NCBI GenBank assembly: GCA_020283715.1
Contig: JAIQCW010000333.1
Span: forward strand, 1-62,345
Direction: 5' to 3'
Origin: Cytauxzoon felis
Taxonomy: Eukaryota > Apicomplexa > Aconoidasida > Piroplasmida > Theileriidae
DNA length: 62,345 nt
The stretch's first letter is position 1. The number at the start of each line of letters is the position of its first letter. Shown piece by piece: positions 11,201-24,500 of the stretch. The translations under genes and the position numbers were made by a program. The notes under the pieces are model-generated. The model was not told the origin of the DNA. It made no database searches and worked only from the letters and a program-made list of their open reading frames with translations.

Positions 11201-13659
11201 TAAATAAATCCCTACACTTCACAATCGTACCATTCTATATATAATTATATTATTATTATATTGTATACAATTCCACCTGAGGTCCAGTACTATTCCTCAT
11301 TCCACTCGCCGTGGTGGCCTCTCTATTTACTTCACCTTCCAGCTCCCATAGATCGCTTCCAGGTATGTCTACCCCGAAGAACAGACCTCATGTCGACTAC
11401 CCGTAGCTGATCTCAGGGAAGCGGAGGGGGAATTAAATAAAGGAGCTGACGGCAGGACAAAGAGTGGTGGATATATAAACGCGGAAGAACAGGAATTATA
11501 AGAATTATTTCTAATATTGAATTAATATCAGGTTCACATATCGAATTCCCAATGGTAATTGTAAATAATACGTTGAAAGCCGCAATATCTCCATTAAAAT
11601 CAAGTTCATCATCACCAGAGCTATTTCTCTTAGTCCCTTGTGCCCCGGCCCCTGCGAATCCTACAACCTCTAGCCACTCTTGCACAGTGTTAAATGAAAC
11701 AGATAAAATTCCAATGATAATGAACCTCCATTTGCGGACATGTAACTAAGGCCATCATGGGATTGTAGGTATTGAAAAATAAATAAGACATATGGTATAA
11801 TACCCAACCATCCAATCAAATGCCAAAACCATTTACCACCACCATCACTCCAATTATTTCCTGGTCCTATTCCAGCTATATCTAGTCCTGCTATAATAAA
11901 TGTTGGTATGTTAGCTATAAACTGAATGGCCAAGTCGATCTTCTTTCCAAGAACAGAGTCTACCAGCTGATAAGGAGAGATTGACGGATAAAAAAAATAC
12001 ACTGTGCCTAAAGAACAAGCGAGCATGAATATAGGAGACCAATCCTCGGCATGACCTGTATCATCACCAACATTTTTAATTTCTTTTTTCACAAAAAGTT
12101 GACCAATACCTTGATTAGGATCTTCTTTAGTAGCATCCTTAAAATCCAATCCAATGTCTACTGACCATAGGATGGCTGTTATCCCCAGGATTAATACGGT
12201 GATCCAAAACTGAACGGTTAATATACTCCAATCAAAATCCTCCCAATTAAATCTGACGGACAACCAACTGCAAATGTGGTGTTGAAAAAATGTGAAAAAT
12301 CCTGATGCTGGTATACCAGCACCATACATTGAAGCATAACGTCCTTCTAATTTAAATGAAGAGGCACAGTATAAACCATTGGTAAATGTCATGAAAATAA
12401 TGCTCCAAAAGAATTCATTAAATTTGCCGTAATCTTCACCACTTATAAATAAAATGAATGACAAAACTCCACTTATAAACATTGACCAAACAAATCCTAT
12501 AGAAAAGCTTCTAAAAACATTCTTGTGAGCTTCTTTTGCTCTAACTATCCATACGATTATGTTTGCTATATACTGCCCCAACACATTTGATAACTCCATT
12601 GGAGTATGAACTTTATATATAAAAAGTCCAACAACATCTGGAGGAAGATGATAACGCTTCAATACATGAGGAGCACATGTTAATGCAATTCTATGTGGAG
12701 TTAGCATGATAAATCCGGCTAGAAACATAGCAACCATACGTAGAGGTTTATGTTGATGTGGAGCCATTTTAACATATCCTTGGTTCCATTTTTTTTATTC
12801 CAAATTATCCACCTCCCCCGTTATTTAAAGAAATAATTTATAATATTCAGTACATCCTCTTTTCCCACTGCCGCGGAGGCTTCTTCCAATTACCTATCTC
12901 TAAAGAGTAATGCCACTCCCAGAGATCGTGGCAGTAGAGAGGTTAGTGATTGATCATCCATCATGGGAATGATGGAAGATGGTGCTAAGGATATGTTGGA
13001 TGTAACCTCGAGTGGAATGAAGAGTAGTACTAGACCTCAAGTGGAAGGTAGAATAGTAATTTTCGATGGAGTGATGTTCTATAATTACATTTGTTAATGT
13101 AGACAAACCATTGTGGGTGTTGGTTTCTTATTGACGAGATTGCCGAGATGATTGAAATTGAGTATCCATCCATAGCTACAATTTGCTTTCTTTGTTTCGA
13201 TTTCGACTGAGCTGACATTACAGATACAATTTAAAGCTTCGCCCTGGAGAGATTGGATGGTGTATGGAAGTGAGATGATATTAACATACACGGAAGCCGA
13301 ATGTATTTAGGGTGGAGTAGATATCATCAAATTCTTTAATTTTAGATGTAGCATTCTTATTGGCTATGATGTAATTGTAATAAAGAAGGAGTTATTACGT
13401 ACCTAGTAACTCGAAATCTGATTCAGAGATCCCAGTACCATTGTCTGATACCTGAATTAATTCAAAACCATTACCTAACAGTTTAACATCTATAATTTAA
13501 TATCTTTTTATAAATCTAAGATTATAAATTACCGATTTGTGTAGCCTTGGCGTCTATTGAATTCTCTACTAATTCTCTAACTACACATGCTACGTTATTT
13601 ATCACCTGTAATGACCGCGAGACATGAGCATGCTCACTGGATATTGAACCCAGGGTCAT
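8267..13659 (-). CDS. PMS1: DNA mismatch repair protein PMS1 (MutL family), about ten exons
   Basis: MutL-type ATPase and endonuclease that would pair with MLH1 after MutS recognition. Exons read in order: N-terminal ATPase with VRELVENSIDAKATQI (about 13600-13550), QVSDNGTGIS (about 13440), NTFGFR joined to GEALNCICNVS (about 13250), NGTIVKCRDLFKPYPVRR (from 11234), INNRPIDNIRKF and VDINVVPDKR (10500-10300), an acidic linker (10007-9660), the C-terminal domain with DQHAADEK (about 9340), and PWNCPHGRP near the end. The VRR and the two C-terminal motifs fit PMS rather than MLH1. The start at 13659 is the only Met after an in-frame stop. Several introns hold repeats, and the 1874-bp intron 13108-11235 holds a whole membrane-protein gene. 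Exon joins were fixed by phase where I checked them. Confidence 0.92.
8915..9310. repeat. Repeat cluster in a PMS1 intron
   Basis: Lies between the exon ending in DQHAADEK and the exon holding RQQLIVPRLIELSPF. Both orientations are present: the left part is antisense-type (CTGAGATCAGCTGCGGG) and the right part sense-type (GATCTACGGGAGCTGG, GTCTGCAAGACGACC). A unique stretch of about 80 bp separates them. Confidence 0.8.
10085..10250 (+). repeat. Repeat block in a PMS1 intron, opposite to the gene
   Basis: Sense copy on the plus strand (ADSSSNYLSLNGDATPGDRG followed by NPEEQ and YPEEQ), antisense to PMS1. Intronic copies are evidently not held to the orientation seen in exons. Confidence 0.85.
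10570..10860 (-). repeat. Repeat block in a PMS1 intron
   Basis: Almost complete module set in minus orientation: [17 protein letters not shown], the ATGATGGATGAT palindrome, SNYLPLKSIATPGDRGG and the GCTGACGGCAGGACGACC module. Confidence 0.85.
11265..11480. repeat. Repeat flanking the nested PMS1-intron gene (3' side)
   Basis: Repeat modules in both orientations. The last coding sequence of the nested membrane-protein gene runs straight into the AATTCCTGTTCTTCCGCG module here, with no stop codon of its own before the junction. Confidence 0.8.
11490..12767 (-). CDS. Multi-transmembrane protein nested in a PMS1 intron
   Basis: A membrane protein with about ten hydrophobic segments, lying wholly inside the 1874-bp PMS1 intron on the same strand. 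Exon 1 (12767-11726) begins MAPHQHKPLRMVAMFLAGF. A 47-nt intron (11725-11679) joins it in frame to exon 2, giving [18 protein letters not shown]. Segments such as NGLYCASSFKLEGRYASMYG followed by GAGIPASG faintly recall equilibrative nucleoside transporters. That is weak and not a functional call. The N-terminal motif RYHLPPD recurs as RFHLPPD in the gene at 61447. The motif DWSPIFML recurs in the SSL1-intron array. It looks 3'-truncated: exon 2 fuses to the repeat. Repeats lie on both sides, which suggests arrival as a cassette. Less AT-rich than the host exons. Confidence 0.8.
12845..13065 (+). repeat. Repeat flanking the nested PMS1-intron gene (5' side)
   Basis: Sense on plus ([17 protein letters not shown], then the palindrome CCATCATGGGAATGATGGA, then VTSSGMKSSTRPQVEG). 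It lies between the nested gene's start and the upstream PMS1 exon. Confidence 0.85.
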
Positions 13660-13869
13660 TATACTCGACGTAGATGATAATTCTATAATACATTAAGGTT
13701 TAAATATTTATAGTACATGAAATCTATAACTGACAGTATTACACATCACACTACCAACTCTAAAAATCAGGTTATAAACATACACATGTAAATTAAATGA
13801 AATTAATTATTAATCTACTATCATTTTATTACTAAATTTCACTCATGTAGTCATGTCTACACTTGAAAT

Positions 13870-13980
13870 CGAATCCACTTGAGGTCGGTCATGCAGACAG
13901 CTCTTCTAATTACTTCCCCCTCCGCTTCCCTGAGATCAGCTACGGGTTCCACTTGAGGTCCAATCACTATCTTCCACTAA
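13870..13980 (-). repeat. Repeat block upstream of PMS1
   Basis: Intergenic copy with the [19 protein letters not shown] module in minus orientation. It directly abuts the 220-bp second element. Confidence 0.8.
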
Positions 13981-13984
13981 CATC

Positions 13985-14206
13985 ATTTAACCTCGAAAAT
14001 CTGAAGGAATTTCATCATTTCTGGGGAAACTAATGAAGATTGTGCAATGACTATTGAATGAATTTATGATCTCAATACTTCATTGAAAAGGAATTTGATG
14101 ATTGTATCAAGTTTACTGAATCTAAGTTCATTCCAATTTATATTCATTGAGATATCCTTACAAACATGAATTTCATCATTTTAGTCTTATCTCTCCGAGA
14201 TTAGAA
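13985..14206 (+). repeat. Second dispersed element (copy 1 of 5)
   Basis: About 220 bp, starting near GAAGGAATTTCATCATTTC and ending near CTTATCTCTCCGAGATTAG. Near-identical copies lie at 29615, 53045 and 54870, and an inverted copy at 20125. Each is bordered by modules of the first repeat on both sides. No open reading frame of note. Confidence 0.85.
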
Positions 14207-14207
14207 A

Positions 14208-14330
14208 TTAACCTCAGGTGGAAAACCTGGAAGCGATCTACGGGAGCTGGAAGGGGAAATAAAACGAAGAAGCTGACGGTAGGACGATGATAAGGTTGAT
14301 TGGACTTCAGGTGGATTGGAAGTACATTGT
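14208..14330 (+). repeat. Repeat block downstream of ALG1
   Basis: Plus-sense modules (AACCTCAGGTGGA, GATCTACGGGAGCTGG, GCTGACGGTAGGACG) directly after the second element, ending just before the ALG1 stop codon region. Confidence 0.8.
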
Positions 14331-14342
14331 TCGATTGATGTG

Positions 14343-17267
14343 TTATTCGTTTAGAATATCTGTTAGTATTGGTTTTACTTTGAGATTCCATTCATATATT
14401 GTATCTATGAATGCCATACTTCTGGAATTGAGTGTGATGTCTAATAATTTTGATCCTGTATTATGTTTGGTAATTTTTATAACTTGATTTGTATTTGAAT
14501 TATTATTATTAGAGATTAGTGTAAATTTGTTGGACAATTTAGATTTTATAAATAATGAATCGAAATTATATGGGAAACCTTTTAATAATTTTAATAATAA
14601 TTGAAATAGTTCATTAGAATTATTGAATAGATAACCATTGAAATCATTAATAATTAATTCTGATATACATTTATAATTGAATGAGAGTACAGGTAAACCA
14701 CAACCTTGCATATTAATAATTTTCATGGGTAAATCAACACCAGAATATGATTTATGCATACTTATACCAATATCAGCTATAGAATTGATATTATAATAAT
14801 CTATAGTTGGTACATATATAAATGATATTACAGTATATTTCAGATTCAAATTATTAGCAATTTGTTTATATTTCATTAAATTATAACCATAACCTGTTAA
14901 TAATACAAATAATGGTGGGGTATAATTATCAATTGTTATATCCTTATTATTACATTTATTAATTATACCATCATCATATAATTTTAATGCTTCAAATAAC
15001 ATAAATATATCTTCATCAAGACTATATGATGTTGATGTCAATGCTATAGCAGGACGATTCTTCTTCCTCTTATATATTAATAATATACCCCTAGTCCTAC
15101 TAGGTAATAAACTAAATAACCTCAATGAATAATTGAAAACTATACATAATTTACCAAAAAGAGTCTCCTCTACATAAATAAATACATCATTTTCCGATGT
15201 ATACATAATATCATCTTTTATAAGTCTACTCGAGGTCTTTCCACCTGAGGTCCTTTCCTTGTCTCCACCTGAGGTCTTCCACTCGCCGTGGTGGCCTTCT
15301 CTATTTATTTCCCCCTCAAGCTCCCGTGGATCGCTCTCGGGTAGTCCACTTGAGGTCACCACCTGAGGTCTAGTACTACTCTTCAGTCCATCACTACCTT
15401 CTACTCCACCTCCATCTTCGCCACGATCTCTGGGAGTGGCATTACCGTTTACGGGGAAGTAATTGAAAGAGCTGACGGCAGGATTGACCTCAGGTGGAAC
15501 ATCAAGTGTCGTACGACCAGTTGTTATTTGATATTCGGTTGATTTAATACCATGTGATTTATTTGAATTTTGTGTGGTATAAGATTGGTATTTATTGATA
15601 ATTTCATTATACATTGTATCATCTTGACTAATGAACATTGTTGTTGTTGTTGTAAAATATTCATCATTGGCATCAGATAGTTTAGTTGGTATTGTAATAT
15701 TTGATTTTTTCCTTTTATTACATGATGTAACCTCACATTTCCTAGTATAAATTCCATCTAATATACTTGTATTTGAATTTTTATTTTCATTATATAATTT
15801 TATATCTGTACATTTTATATTATTATTACATCTTGATAATTTCTTTATAAATCTAAATATAAATGGTATGTGGTAACTGGGGTTTTTTATCCCCACATTA
15901 TCATAAGATTGTAGATAAGTTTTTTTATTACAAACATGATAAAGATATTTAAAATATAATATATGTTTTTCAATATCATCAAGTATATATTGTTCATTAG
16001 ATGGTTTATCTTTATAAATAATAGAATTTAAACCCCAATTATATTTCATATCATTATACATTTCATTAGATACAGTTAATATTAAATCACAATATGTATA
16101 ACATAAATATTCAAATTTCCATAAAATTTTTGATATAATAAAAAAAATGGGGTTATCATCATTATTATTATTTTTAGGTAATAAAATATTATAAAAATAA
16201 TTATGTACATCAACAATTAATTTAATACCTTTTAATTTTGATATTATAATACATAAAATTAATAATGGAAAACATGGTGGGGACATTATAATTATAAATT
16301 TTAAATTATCAATATATAATATATTTAAACTATATAATATTATAATATAAATTGATTTTAATATTTTAGATATTAATTTTAATTTAAATAATAATAATTT
16401 TATACCATAAAATATTATTATCATCTTTAAATATATCAAATCATTTATAATATATTTATTATTATATAACATTAATGAATAATCATATAATATCTTACTC
16501 AAATAATCAATAAAAAATATATAATTAAATAATAAACTTATATCAAATATATCATGAAATTTCAATCTCTCATGCAACCTATAATTCTCTAATGTACCAC
16601 ATAAATCACACGAATCATTAGATATCACATGTAATGATGATATACACACATCTCCCATCATTTTTTCATTACACATAAATACACCTCCACCTGAGGTCGT
16701 CCTGCCGTCAGCTCCTCCACCTGAGGTCTTTCCACTAGGCGTGGTGCCTTCTCTATTTACTTCCCCCTCCGCTTCCCTGAGATCAGCTACGGGTATTACA
16801 CTTGAGGTTACATCACTGCTATGGCCACGATCTCTGGGAGTGGCTATACTCTTTAGAGATAGGTAATTGGAAGAGGCTCCACGCCGAGTGGATGAAGAGT
16901 TGGATTGGACCTCGAGTGGAGAGCTCTCTACAGGAGAACGCGAGGCTGTAACATCAGGTGAAGAGTCCTCTGCAAGAGAATACGACTCTGTAACTTCAGA
17001 TGGACTGATGTTTTCATGATTAATAGAGGTAGTTGTACTTATAGTAGATGTAACTTCGAGTTTAGTGTTGTCTACATTACAAGCGATGTTAGATTTATTG
17101 GTAGAATATGGTTCGTTTAATGTATTTATTCGTGTTTCATTGGATGATGTGTATGAATTACTCTTAATTAATGATGATAGCCATGAAATTACATGATTTT
17201 GCATGCGCAGATTGGTAGAGAGTGATCCGCACATTACAATACAACCATTATAACAATCATTGTCCAT
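14343..17267 (-). CDS. ALG1: Beta-1,4-mannosyltransferase ALG1 with two repeat insertions
   Basis: Adds the first mannose from GDP-mannose to dolichol-linked GlcNAc2 on the cytosolic ER face, the start of N-glycan or GPI-related dolichol assembly. Recognised by the N-terminal SLSTNLRMQNHVISWL (compare GDVGRSPRMQYHA), IMSPPCFPLLIL and IVDVHNYFYNILLP (residues about 330-355), YCDLILTVSNEM, and the C-terminal TSTSYSLDEDIF, YSGVDLPMKIINMQGCGLPV and SELIINDFNGYLF. Single exon of 974 residues, about twice the usual length. Two repeat-encoded blocks (residues about 89-194 and 586-681) and Asn-rich loops explain the excess. Both blocks are sense and in frame, and fall between conserved motifs rather than in them. 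Confidence 0.93.
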   Translation of the reverse strand: MDNDCYNGCIVMCGSLSTNLRMQNHVISWLSSLIKSNSYTSSNETRINTLNEPYSTNKSNIACNVDNTKLEVTSTISTTTSINHENISPSEVTESYSLAEDSSPDVTASRSPVESSPLEVQSNSSSTRRGASSNYLSLKSIATPRDRGHSSDVTSSVIPVADLREAEGEVNREGTTPSGKTSGGGADGRTTSGGGVFMCNEKMMGDVCISSLHVISNDSCDLCGTLENYRLHERLKFHDIFDISLLFNYIFFIDYLSKILYDYSLMLYNNKYIINDLIYLKMIIIFYGIKLLLFKLKLISKILKSIYIIILYSLNILYIDNLKFIIIMSPPCFPLLILCIIISKLKGIKLIVDVHNYFYNILLPKNNNNDDNPIFFIISKILWKFEYLCYTYCDLILTVSNEMYNDMKYNWGLNSIIYKDKPSNEQYILDDIEKHILYFKYLYHVCNKKTYLQSYDNVGIKNPSYHIPFIFRFIKKLSRCNNNIKCTDIKLYNENKNSNTSILDGIYTRKCEVTSCNKRKKSNITIPTKLSDANDEYFTTTTTMFISQDDTMYNEIINKYQSYTTQNSNKSHGIKSTEYQITTGRTTLDVPPEVNPAVSSFNYFPVNGNATPRDRGEDGGGVEGSDGLKSSTRPQVVTSSGLPESDPRELEGEINREGHHGEWKTSGGDKERTSGGKTSSRLIKDDIMYTSENDVFIYVEETLFGKLCIVFNYSLRLFSLLPSRTRGILLIYKRKKNRPAIALTSTSYSLDEDIFMLFEALKLYDDGIINKCNNKDITIDNYTPPLFVLLTGYGYNLMKYKQIANNLNLKYTVISFIYVPTIDYYNINSIADIGISMHKSYSGVDLPMKIINMQGCGLPVLSFNYKCISELIINDFNGYLFNNSNELFQLLLKLLKGFPYNFDSLFIKSKLSNKFTLISNNNNSNTNQVIKITKHNTGSKLLDITLNSRSMAFIDTIYEWNLKVKPILTDILNE
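15225..15510 (-). repeat. In-frame repeat inside ALG1 (C-terminal)
   Basis: Encodes [34 protein letters not shown] and ESDPRELEGEINREG in the ALG1 frame. Confidence 0.9.
16685..17000 (-). repeat. In-frame repeat inside ALG1 (N-terminal)
   Basis: Encodes [39 protein letters not shown] and GGADGRTTSGG in the ALG1 frame. It separates the RMQNHVISWL motif from the rest of the N-terminal Rossmann half. Confidence 0.9.
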
Positions 17268-17599
17268 TTTTATAATAAACCGCCTTTAAAATTAAAAAAT
17301 TCCCGTCTTTTTAATATAAAATAACCATTTTAAATTAAATATTACATCCTTCATCTAATCTTCAAATCAGCCAAGGTGGTGTCTTAGGGAGGGTGTTACA
17401 TCCATTCACTATTATTACCCATAGAATCCCCAAGATTCCATAAAGTTTATAATGAATGTTTTAATTTATTGAAGGTCATTATTTTTATTCCTTCATCTAG
17501 GACGTTGAAGTGTAATTTATGTAAAGACCTCCATCAAATTCCAGGAATCCTCATACTTTTAGGTATCTTCGGTGATAAAAATGAGGGTGGTTGTTAAAC
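17268..17599. promoter_or_regulatory. Divergent intergenic region ALG1 / CDC48
   Basis: 332 bp between two divergent start codons, so it must hold both promoters. It is free of the dispersed repeats. A stretch at about 17370-17400 (CCAAGGTGGTGTCTTAGGGA) stands out as GC-rich, but I recognise no known element. A short upstream reading frame starts at 17581. Confidence 0.5.
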
Positions 17600-21517
<3,918 letters not shown>

Positions 21518-21547
21518 TATATTAAATTTATTATTATTTTAAAATAT

Positions 21548-24500
21548 TTATGGTGTTATACGTTTAGGATCTCTTGGAAATAATGATGTTCTTCTTATAT
21601 TACCCAACCCTATAATAATTATATGGGGTTAAAAATTCATGGGGTATTCTTACCTAAGAATAACATAACAACTCTTTCTAATCCAATACCAACTCCACCA
21701 TGTGGTGGTGCTCCATATTTAAAGACATTGATATATTCTTGTATAGTCTTGACATCTATACCACATTCTATAGCCCTTTGTTCTAATAGTGTAGAATTAT
21801 GTATCCTTTGTGAACCTGATAATATCTCTTCACCACGCATGAAAAAATCATAAGTTTTAGATAATTTTATACCATCCCTCTCAAGAGGCATTGAATAAAA
21901 TGGCCTCACATTTAATGGATACTCATATACAATATAATAATCCGTATCATACTTCTCACTCACTAATTTACCAAATCTCTTCTCATGCTCAGTACTAAAA
22001 TCATAATCCGATATATCCAATGGTATCTCATCACCCAATTCAGTCTCACGCAATAAATCCGTAGCCTGTATTATACATATTCATCAATCTATCTTCCATC
22101 TCTCTTCGTCTTGCAGACAACACTACACTTGAGGTCCATCTTTTCCATTGCATGGAGCTCCTCTATTTACTTCCCCCTCCGCTTCCCGTGGATCAGCTTC
22201 GGGTTCCACTCGAGGTATAATCATTAACCTCATCTTCGCCACGATCTCTGGGAGTGGCTTTACTCTTTAGAGATAGGTAATTAGAGGAGGCCTCCACGGC
22301 GAGTGGAACGGTGGTTGTAACCTCTGGTGGATAATTCCTTCGTGTTCGTCGTGACAAACCTGTTTAAATGTGAATTTTGGTGTATTGGCGATCCATTTGA
22401 AGGGTTTGATTGATGGGTTATTTTTGTAGAATATATTTAATTCATTTTCGCAGTTAGTTTTTATACCATTAAATATTGTTTTAAATAATGTATCTGCATT
22501 ATCAACCACCTCCATATAATTATCTTTAATCTCCATCTCAAAATCCAAACCCACATATTCACATAAATGACGATGCGTGTTACTATTCTCCGCACGAAAT
22601 ACAGGCCCTATAATTTTATGTGGGGGAAAATAATTGAAATATTTGACTAACCTATTTCGAATACGGCACGCATATCACCAACAATAGCCATTTGTTTATA
22701 TAATTGCGGTGATTGTGCTAAGCACGCATCTTGATCAAAATATTTAAGTTTAAATACACTTGTACCACCTTCACTTGTTCCACCTAATAACTTTGGAGTA
22801 TGGATCTCAACAAAACCCCGTGATAATAAACAGTTCCTAAACTCTTGGCAAACTTGGGATTGAATCTTAAATACAGCCAAATTCAAAAAAGCCTATAAAC
22901 ATAAATGTGAAAAAAATATATACAATATTGAAGTATGCTCGGGGTTCAATCCAACTTTCTTCGTCTTGCAGATAGCTCTTCTATTTATTTTCTCCTCCGC
23001 TTCCCTGAGATCAGCTACGGGTGTTAAGACGAAATAACAGTAAGTATCGCTATCTCATCGTTGAAGGTACCAACGCCAAAATTTATTTTACCAGTTTTTT
23101 TACCACCTTGAGCAAAGGGATTATTATTACCAGCTGTTGCATTGTGTTGTATCTGCGCACCTGCTCCTGCGAATCCAAAAATATCAATTCTAGAAATCTA
23201 CCCTGTCTATTAATCTTGGTCTTTTCATCATCAAAAAGAGTTCTAAGATTAGAGTCGGTTAGTGCATTACTCTCTTGTTTTATAAACCTCCACAATATAT
23301 TGCCTCTTGCGTAATATTTATGAGGTTTAGGGTCAGTACTGCTTGTTTGAAAGTATGCGAATAATGGCCTTGCAAGATCATCAGTCTTATAATATACATG
23401 AACTTCTGTGACACCTGAAATGGGTTCTGTGTCTACAATACCTCCTATCTCAGATCCATCATGCCTAAACTTTTCTATAGTGAATTCACCACTGGCAGTT
23501 CTAGAATGTTTGTACCCAGTGTAATCAGTAACTGAAACAGTAGCAGCTTCAACATTAATCTTTTTATTAGTAACATCAACTAAACCATAATTACCATCAG
23601 AGTTCTTCCTCTCCAATTGTATTTCCACTCTATTACTAAGTTCATTGTTAATTACAGTATTAACATCTTGTTATTTAGCATCACTAACCGGGGAGGTACC
23701 GCTATACTTCGTCCATGTACTATTGCTATTATTCATATAATAAATATAGAAGTTGGTATCCTTGTTTAACCTCAAAACCTCATGATTATCATTATTTGTA
23801 TAATGATTTAATTCTTCAACACCATTTTTCTCATTTTGAATAGCTGTATTTAGACCTTTATCATCAGGTTGAGCATCTTCAGCATCATCTTCATCTTCAT
23901 CTTCTTCCTCGTCTTGAGTTCCGGTGACTTCTATATTAAATGTTCCACCCGGATTTATATATGTTTTTTTAGTCCAACCGGTATCAGGATTATTATCCTC
24001 AGATTTCTTGGTACAATTTTCTTGAGTAATAGTCAGCGTACCATTAGTCTGAACTTCTATTGTAACTGTTGCAGTAGTAGGACTAGAAGAACTACTTCCT
24101 TGCATTTGCATCACTTGATCCCAAGTCCATAATGCGAAAGATATTTTTTATCGTCGTTTTAATATAGACTTGATAAAAGCATATCGACTTTAATCTCAAT
24201 CTTCTCTTTAATTCTATCAACAAGACGTTGAAGATCATTATCACCAGTAGGTGTAGTGGCTTCATTTGTCCATTGGCCAGTAGAAGTAACATCATCCTTA
24301 TGAAATATCTTATCACCATCCATAGTCTTAACCTTTAAAGCACCTGGGTTTCCACCATCCTTCTTATAATAATACACCTCATATACATTTGGAATATCAG
24401 AAGCTTCATCTTTTAATGGAGCAGTTCCACCACTAGCATTATACTTTATATCCTTTCTCAAAGTAAAGGGTCCTCCATTTGGTAATGAATGGATGTAGAA

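Noticed and set aside
11490..12767. Firm call as a nucleoside transporter
   Set aside because: The resemblance is limited to glycine-rich segments around NGLY and GAGIPASG and the family diverges elsewhere. Too weak for a functional name.
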